Positions 60,613 to 64,000 of a stretch of DNA of 64,000 nt are shown here, one piece after another. The notes under the pieces are model-generated. The model did not search any database and was not told the origin of the DNA. It was given only the letters and a program-made list of their open reading frames with translations. This stretch comes from an uncultured Eggerthellaceae bacterium (GTDB lineage: Bacteria > Actinomycetota > Coriobacteriia > Coriobacteriales > Eggerthellaceae), in assembly GCA_958452575.1 (NCBI GenBank), contig CAUDUM010000002.1, positions 372,001 to 436,000 on the forward strand, in the 5' to 3' direction. Each line of letters opens with the position of its first letter. Position 1 is the stretch's first letter. Made by a program: the position numbers and the translations under genes.

Positions 60613-61989
60613 CTACAGCGTGATGATCCCCATCGTCTGCGCCACGTAGGCGATCAGGATGACGACGATGCACACCGGCGCGATGTACTTGATCATGACG
60701 GACCAAGCGCCCGCCAGGCGGAAGTCGGCGGACAGGCGCACCTCGTCGATGATGGTCTTGGGCTTGATGATCCAGCCGACGAAGATGCAGGTCAGGATCG
60801 CCGAGATCGGCATCATCACCGAGTTGGAGATGAAGTCGAGGAAGTCCAGGATCGACGTACCCTCGCCCAGCGGCTGGATGAACGACAGGTCGCTGTAACC
60901 CAGGTTGACGATGACGCCCACCACAGTGGTGAACACGACCACGATGGCAAGCGCCTTTTTGCGCGACATGCGCGCGCCGTCGGCGATGATGCTGGTGCAC
61001 GTCTCAACCAGCGAGATCGAGCTGGTGAGCGCCGCGAAGATGACCAGGATGAAGAACACGCAGCCGATGACGCCGCCCGCATCGCCCATGCTGTTGAACA
61101 CCTGCGGCAAGATGACGAACATCAGCGACGGACCGGCGTTCTGCGCCACGGCCTCGCCGGAGCCCAGCGCGGCGAACGTGGACGGGATGATCATCATGCC
61201 GGCGAGCAGCGAGATGGCGAACGTGGTGCCCGCGATCTGCATGACCGAGGAGGTGAGCTTCTCCTCTTTCTTGAGATACGAGCCGTAAGTGACCATGATG
61301 CCCATGGCAAGCGACAGCGTGAAGAACGTCTGGCCGAGCGCGGCAACGATGAGCTCGGGCGAGAACTTGCTCACGTCGGGCACCAGGTAGAACGCCAGGC
61401 CGTCCATGGCGCCGGGCAGCGTCAGCGCGTAGACCGCCAGCACCGCCGACACGATGATGAGCGCCGGCATCATGATGAGGTTGGCCTTTTCGATGCCCTT
61501 GTTGACGCCCAGCGCCACGACCAGGTAGGTCAGCGCCATGAAGACGAGCATGAACAGCATGCTCTCGGGCGTGTTGCCGATGAACGCCGAGAAGTAATCG
61601 CCGCCGTCTGCCAACGCCGCGGGGCCGTCGGTGAGATAGGCGGTCATGTACTTGGTGGTCCAGCCGCCGATCACGCAGTAGTACGGCACGATGATGAACG
61701 GGATCGCCGACATGAACACGCCGATGAACGCGTATTTTTTCGCCAGCACCTTGAACGAGCGGATGGAGCTCAGGCCCGTGTGGCGGCCGAGCGCCGTCTC
61801 GAGCAGCAGCAGCGAGATGCCGATCGTGAACACGAACACCAGATAAACGAACAAGAAGGTGCCGCCGCCGTATTTCGCCGCCAGATAGGGGAAGCGCCAC
61901 ATGCTGCCCAAACCCACCGCCGAAGCGGCTGCCGCCAGCACGAACGCGAGTTTGCCAGACCAGGTCGCGCGACCGTTACCAGTTGCCAT
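60613..61989 (-). CDS. Sodium-dependent transporter (NSS/SNF family)
   Basis: A 458-aa protein with about 12 helices. FVLAAAASAVGLGSMWRFPYLAAKYGGGTFLFVY is the TM1/TM2 Na+ and substrate site of NSS proteins such as LeuT and TnaT. GQTFFTLSLAMGIMVTYGSYL (TM6) and FAALTSSISLVETCTSII (TM8) add the other sodium ligands. It imports amino acids or related amines with Na+; the exact substrate is not evident. ATG 61987-61989 follows GGAGGCATCG; an ATG four codons earlier lacks this site. Confidence 0.92.
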   Translation of the reverse strand: MATGNGRATWSGKLAFVLAAAASAVGLGSMWRFPYLAAKYGGGTFLFVYLVFVFTIGISLLLLETALGRHTGLSSIRSFKVLAKKYAFIGVFMSAIPFIIVPYYCVIGGWTTKYMTAYLTDGPAALADGGDYFSAFIGNTPESMLFMLVFMALTYLVVALGVNKGIEKANLIMMPALIIVSAVLAVYALTLPGAMDGLAFYLVPDVSKFSPELIVAALGQTFFTLSLAMGIMVTYGSYLKKEEKLTSSVMQIAGTTFAISLLAGMMIIPSTFAALGSGEAVAQNAGPSLMFVILPQVFNSMGDAGGVIGCVFFILVIFAALTSSISLVETCTSIIADGARMSRKKALAIVVVFTTVVGVIVNLGYSDLSFIQPLGEGTSILDFLDFISNSVMMPISAILTCIFVGWIIKPKTIIDEVRLSADFRLAGAWSVMIKYIAPVCIVVILIAYVAQTMGIITL

Positions 61990-62192
61990 CGATGCCTCCA
62001 TGCATATTCGTCGAGCGCCCGGAAAGGCGCCATAGCAGTTGTTCTCAGAGGTAGATCGGGTTCCGAGCCGCCCCGCCCGGATCCGGTCAAAAGTTCAAGC
62101 AACGGATTATAGCCTGATTCAAGAGGGAAACCAGCCGCAACCGGGCAAATCTTGCCCAAGAGCACGTCACGTTCGCCTTTTGGCTGAACGTA

Positions 62193-62222
62193 TTGCGCTG
62201 CGATTAAGGATTCCGGTAGCAT
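62193..62222 (+). promoter_or_regulatory. Possible promoter of the coiled-coil membrane protein
   Basis: TTGCGC (62193-62198) and TAGCAT (62217-62222) are 18 nt apart, about 50 bp before the ATG at 62271, in a locally AT-rich stretch. Confidence 0.4.
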
Positions 62223-62270
62223 AGATTAATAGTGCGCATGCGCGCAGGGGGCACGGAAAGGGACCATGCG

Positions 62271-62993
62271 ATGGCAATCGAACGAGACGACAAAGACGAT
62301 CAGACCCTCGATGCCGAGATCGAAGCAGATCGCAGCATCGACGCCGAAGCCGAAGCCGAAGAGGCGAACGACGGCGAAGGCGGCCTGTTCGACGTCGAGG
62401 CCGATCCCACCCGTCCCACCGTGCGACCCGCCTCCGCCAAAAGCTACGGGCCCCCGCAAAGACGCTCGGGCGCCCATGTCGCCGCGCCCAAGTTCTCCGA
62501 GCCGGAAGTGTTCGGCGTGAGCGTCCGCGCGATCGCCCTTATCGCAGCGATCGCCGCCATCGTGTCGGTTTTCGCCAGCCTGGCGGTCTCATGCGGCACG
62601 CAGAGCATGCTGCAACGCTCGATCGATTCGGCACGCTACGAGCTCGATGCGCATATCGACGACAACCTGGCGTCCGCCAACTCCCAGATCGAGAAGATCA
62701 TCGACGACTACAACGCCGCCGAGGAGGCGGCCAGCTCCGCCGAAGAGGCCAACACCGATCTTTCCAAGGCCCGTGAGGACCTGCGCCAGACGATAGCCGA
62801 CGCGCGCGCTTGGCTCCAGTCGGGCAACGGACAATGGGTCGGCAACCAGACCAAGACGATGATGTCCAACGCCATCGATTCGGCCCAGAATCTCGTCGAT
62901 GAAAACGGCATCACCAACCCCCAGACCTATCGCGATGCTGACGCTGCCATCGACAGCATCATCGACGACGTCGCAAACGGCAGACTCTGGTAG
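62271..62993 (+). CDS. Single-pass membrane protein with extracytoplasmic coiled coil
   Basis: A 240-aa protein of unknown function. Residues 1-50 are highly acidic (DQTLDAEIEADRSIDAEAEAEE). One membrane helix lies at about 84-107 (VRAIALIAAIAAIVSVFASLAV). The rest is a predicted coiled coil (SMLQRSIDSARYELDAHIDD...EKIIDDYNAAEEAASSAEEANTDLSKAREDL) and ends DSIIDDVANGRLW. ATG 62271 follows GGAAAGGGACC; an upstream in-frame ATG lacks a site. It is followed by a clear terminator. Confidence 0.7.
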   Translation: MAIERDDKDDQTLDAEIEADRSIDAEAEAEEANDGEGGLFDVEADPTRPTVRPASAKSYGPPQRRSGAHVAAPKFSEPEVFGVSVRAIALIAAIAAIVSVFASLAVSCGTQSMLQRSIDSARYELDAHIDDNLASANSQIEKIIDDYNAAEEAASSAEEANTDLSKAREDLRQTIADARAWLQSGNGQWVGNQTKTMMSNAIDSAQNLVDENGITNPQTYRDADAAIDSIIDDVANGRLW

Positions 62994-63029
62994 ACGGCGA
63001 CTTCGACCGCATCTATCGTCCGCAAATCG

Positions 63030-63059
63030 CGAAAGCCCCGACATGATGCGGGGCTTTCG
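63030..63059 (+). terminator. Terminator after the coiled-coil protein
   Basis: CGAAAGCCCCG pairs perfectly with CGGGGCTTTCG around ACATGATG and is followed by ACATTTTG. It lies 36 bp after the stop. Confidence 0.8.
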
Positions 63060-63088
63060 ACATTTTGCGCCATGCGGCAGGGGCGGTG

Positions 63089-63511
63089 CTACGCCTGCGG
63101 GTACTGGTCATCCCCCACCGGCTCGAGCCATTCGTTGGAGCACCCCTCGCCGGGCGCCTCGAAGGCGATATGGCTGAACCAGCTGTCGGCCGCCGCGCCG
63201 TGCCAGTGTTTGACCCCGGCGGGGATCACCACCACGGTGCCAGGGGTGAGCTGTTGCGGCTCCTTGCCCCATTCCTGGTACCAGCCGCGCCCGTCGGTGC
63301 AGATGAGGATCTGCCCGCCGCCTTTGTCGGCATGATGGATATGCCAGTTGTTGCGGCACCCCGGCTCGAACGTCACGTTGCCCAGCCCCACGCCCGCCTC
63401 GGCAGGATTCGTAAGCGGGTTGAGGTACGAGTTGCCGATGAAATACTGCGCGTACGCCTCGTTGGGATTGCCCATCCCGAACATCGGGGAGAAATCGGTC
63501 TCAGCTGCCAT
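63089..63511 (-). CDS. Cupin-domain protein
   Basis: A 140-aa single-domain cupin. VTFEPGCRNNWHIHHADKGGGQILICTDGRGWYQEWG is cupin motif 1 (H-x-H...). PGTVVVIPAGVKHWHGA is motif 2 with the third His. Small cupins of this form are annotated as carboxymuconolactone-decarboxylase-associated or of unknown role; the metal and substrate are not known. ATG 63509-63511 follows GGAGCAGATTG. Confidence 0.85.
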   Translation of the reverse strand: MAAETDFSPMFGMGNPNEAYAQYFIGNSYLNPLTNPAEAGVGLGNVTFEPGCRNNWHIHHADKGGGQILICTDGRGWYQEWGKEPQQLTPGTVVVIPAGVKHWHGAAADSWFSHIAFEAPGEGCSNEWLEPVGDDQYPQA

Positions 63512-63532
63512 ACAATCTGCTCCTTTCATTCG

Positions 63533-63562
63533 GATGAGAAAAAGGGACGGTCGCTTTTTCTC
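63533..63562. repeat. REP-like hairpin GAGAAAAAG...CTTTTTCTC with GGGACGGTC loop
   Basis: A perfect 9-bp stem (63536-63544 with 63554-63562) encloses GGACGGTCG. The GGGACGGTC sequence is shared with the long palindrome at 4711-4777, linking the two hairpin types. It lies 22 bp upstream of the cupin ATG. Confidence 0.75.
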
Positions 63563-63664
63563 GTTTTGCTAGCGTGAAAAGTGGCGGAAGATCCCTCGCT
63601 CGAAAAGCCTACACCTTGGAGCATGCTCCAAATCAAGTTCGGGTTGCCTCCCGGTCGGCTCCGC

Positions 63665-64000
63665 CTACTTCTTCGCGTTGGGGTCGGTGGTGCCCGCCAG
63701 TGGCCTCTCGCCGGGGCGGCCGATCGGTCCAACCAGCTCGTGGGCGGTGTAGGGCTCCTCCAGGTAATCGATCTCGTCCTGCTCGAGCTTCATGTCGAGC
63801 GCCGCCACCGCATCGTCCACGCGCGAGGGCTTCGAGCAGCCCACGATAGGCGCCTCGATGCCGCGCGCCCACTGCCACGCCAGCGCGACGTGCGCCATGG
63901 GCACCTCGCGGCGCTCCGCCACCTCGGCGACGCGCTCGATGATGGGCGCGTCCTGATCGCGCGCCAGGTCGTATTTGCTGCGCACCACAGCGTCGGTCTC
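63665..64000 (-). CDS. Aldo/keto reductase, C-terminal part (cut by right edge)
   Basis: The last 111 residues are visible. APIIERVAEVAERREVPMAHVALAWQWARGIEAPIVGCSKPSRVDDAVAALDMKLEQDEIDYLEEPY is the C-terminal part of an aldo/keto reductase. W-x-x-A-R-G...P-I-V-G-C-S-K is the NADP(H) adenosine-binding loop. It ends RPLAGTTDPNAKK. The catalytic Tyr and Lys would lie outside the window. It uses NADPH to reduce an aldehyde or ketone of unknown identity. Confidence 0.88.
   Translation of the reverse strand, partial: ETDAVVRSKYDLARDQDAPIIERVAEVAERREVPMAHVALAWQWARGIEAPIVGCSKPSRVDDAVAALDMKLEQDEIDYLEEPYTAHELVGPIGRPGERPLAGTTDPNAKK

Overview
The window is high-GC DNA with dense, mostly ORF-to-ORF gene packing. 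It carries many Tat-exported molybdopterin oxidoreductases with dedicated 4Fe-4S, membrane-anchor and TorD-type chaperone genes. It also has membrane-anchored LuxR-type regulators, a split archaeal-type glutamate synthase, type III glutamine synthetase, and dapF next to dapL. Together these point to an anaerobic gut actinobacterium of the Coriobacteriia, probably Eggerthellaceae (Eggerthella / Gordonibacter / Adlercreutzia / Slackia relatives). The species cannot be fixed from the sequence alone.

Layout. 1-1462: end of a Tad/Flp pilus cluster (CpaE-like ATPase cut by the left edge, CpaB-like SAF protein), then tRNA-Val. 2082-7980: an ArsB/NhaD/CitM-type permease, a cysteine desulfidase family enzyme, an orphan DmsC anchor with a DmsD/TorD chaperone, and a PutP symporter. 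8262-14199: a DMSO-reductase-type dmsABC operon divergent from a membrane LuxR regulator. 14208-25791: a surface-protein island with a relic sorting signal, two giant cell-wall-type proteins (1486 and 1705 aa) carrying variant L-S/T-x-TGD sorting signals, and a regulator with two HTH domains. 25876-28943: a SanA-like protein and larE-larB-larC(short) for the nickel-pincer cofactor. 29125-30189: ychF. 30626-40545: two tandem copies of a torD-psrA-psrB-psrC respiratory module headed by a Tat-exported ferredoxin-like protein, divergent from an aldehyde:ferredoxin oxidoreductase (AOR) family gene (40913-43066). 43258-48452: a NifU-like scaffold with an unknown partner, and two membrane LuxR regulators. 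48480-58358: a nitrogen-assimilation island (asnB; gltB1, gltB2, a 4Fe-4S protein, an FAD oxidoreductase, gltB3; glnN). 58398-60507: dapF-dapL for lysine and peptidoglycan. 60613-64000: an NSS transporter, a small membrane coiled-coil protein, a cupin, and an aldo/keto reductase cut by the right edge.

How it works together. The Mo and W enzyme modules suggest anaerobic respiration with sulfur or S/N-oxide acceptors through the quinone pool, probably controlled by the membrane LuxR regulators. The nitrogen island makes glutamine, glutamate and asparagine.

The strongest unexpected signals are in non-coding DNA. The gltB1 and glnN promoters share an operator of three GAAAC half-sites at an exact 22-bp period, with GAnnC-type half-sites midway, placed identically relative to the -10 element. 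A dispersed family of REP-like hairpins (GGGACGGTC core, or A5/T5 stems) lies between genes. A 193-bp MITE-like palindromic element lies between ychF and the first psrC. One LuxR regulator has no ATG/GTG/TTG start in a plausible place.
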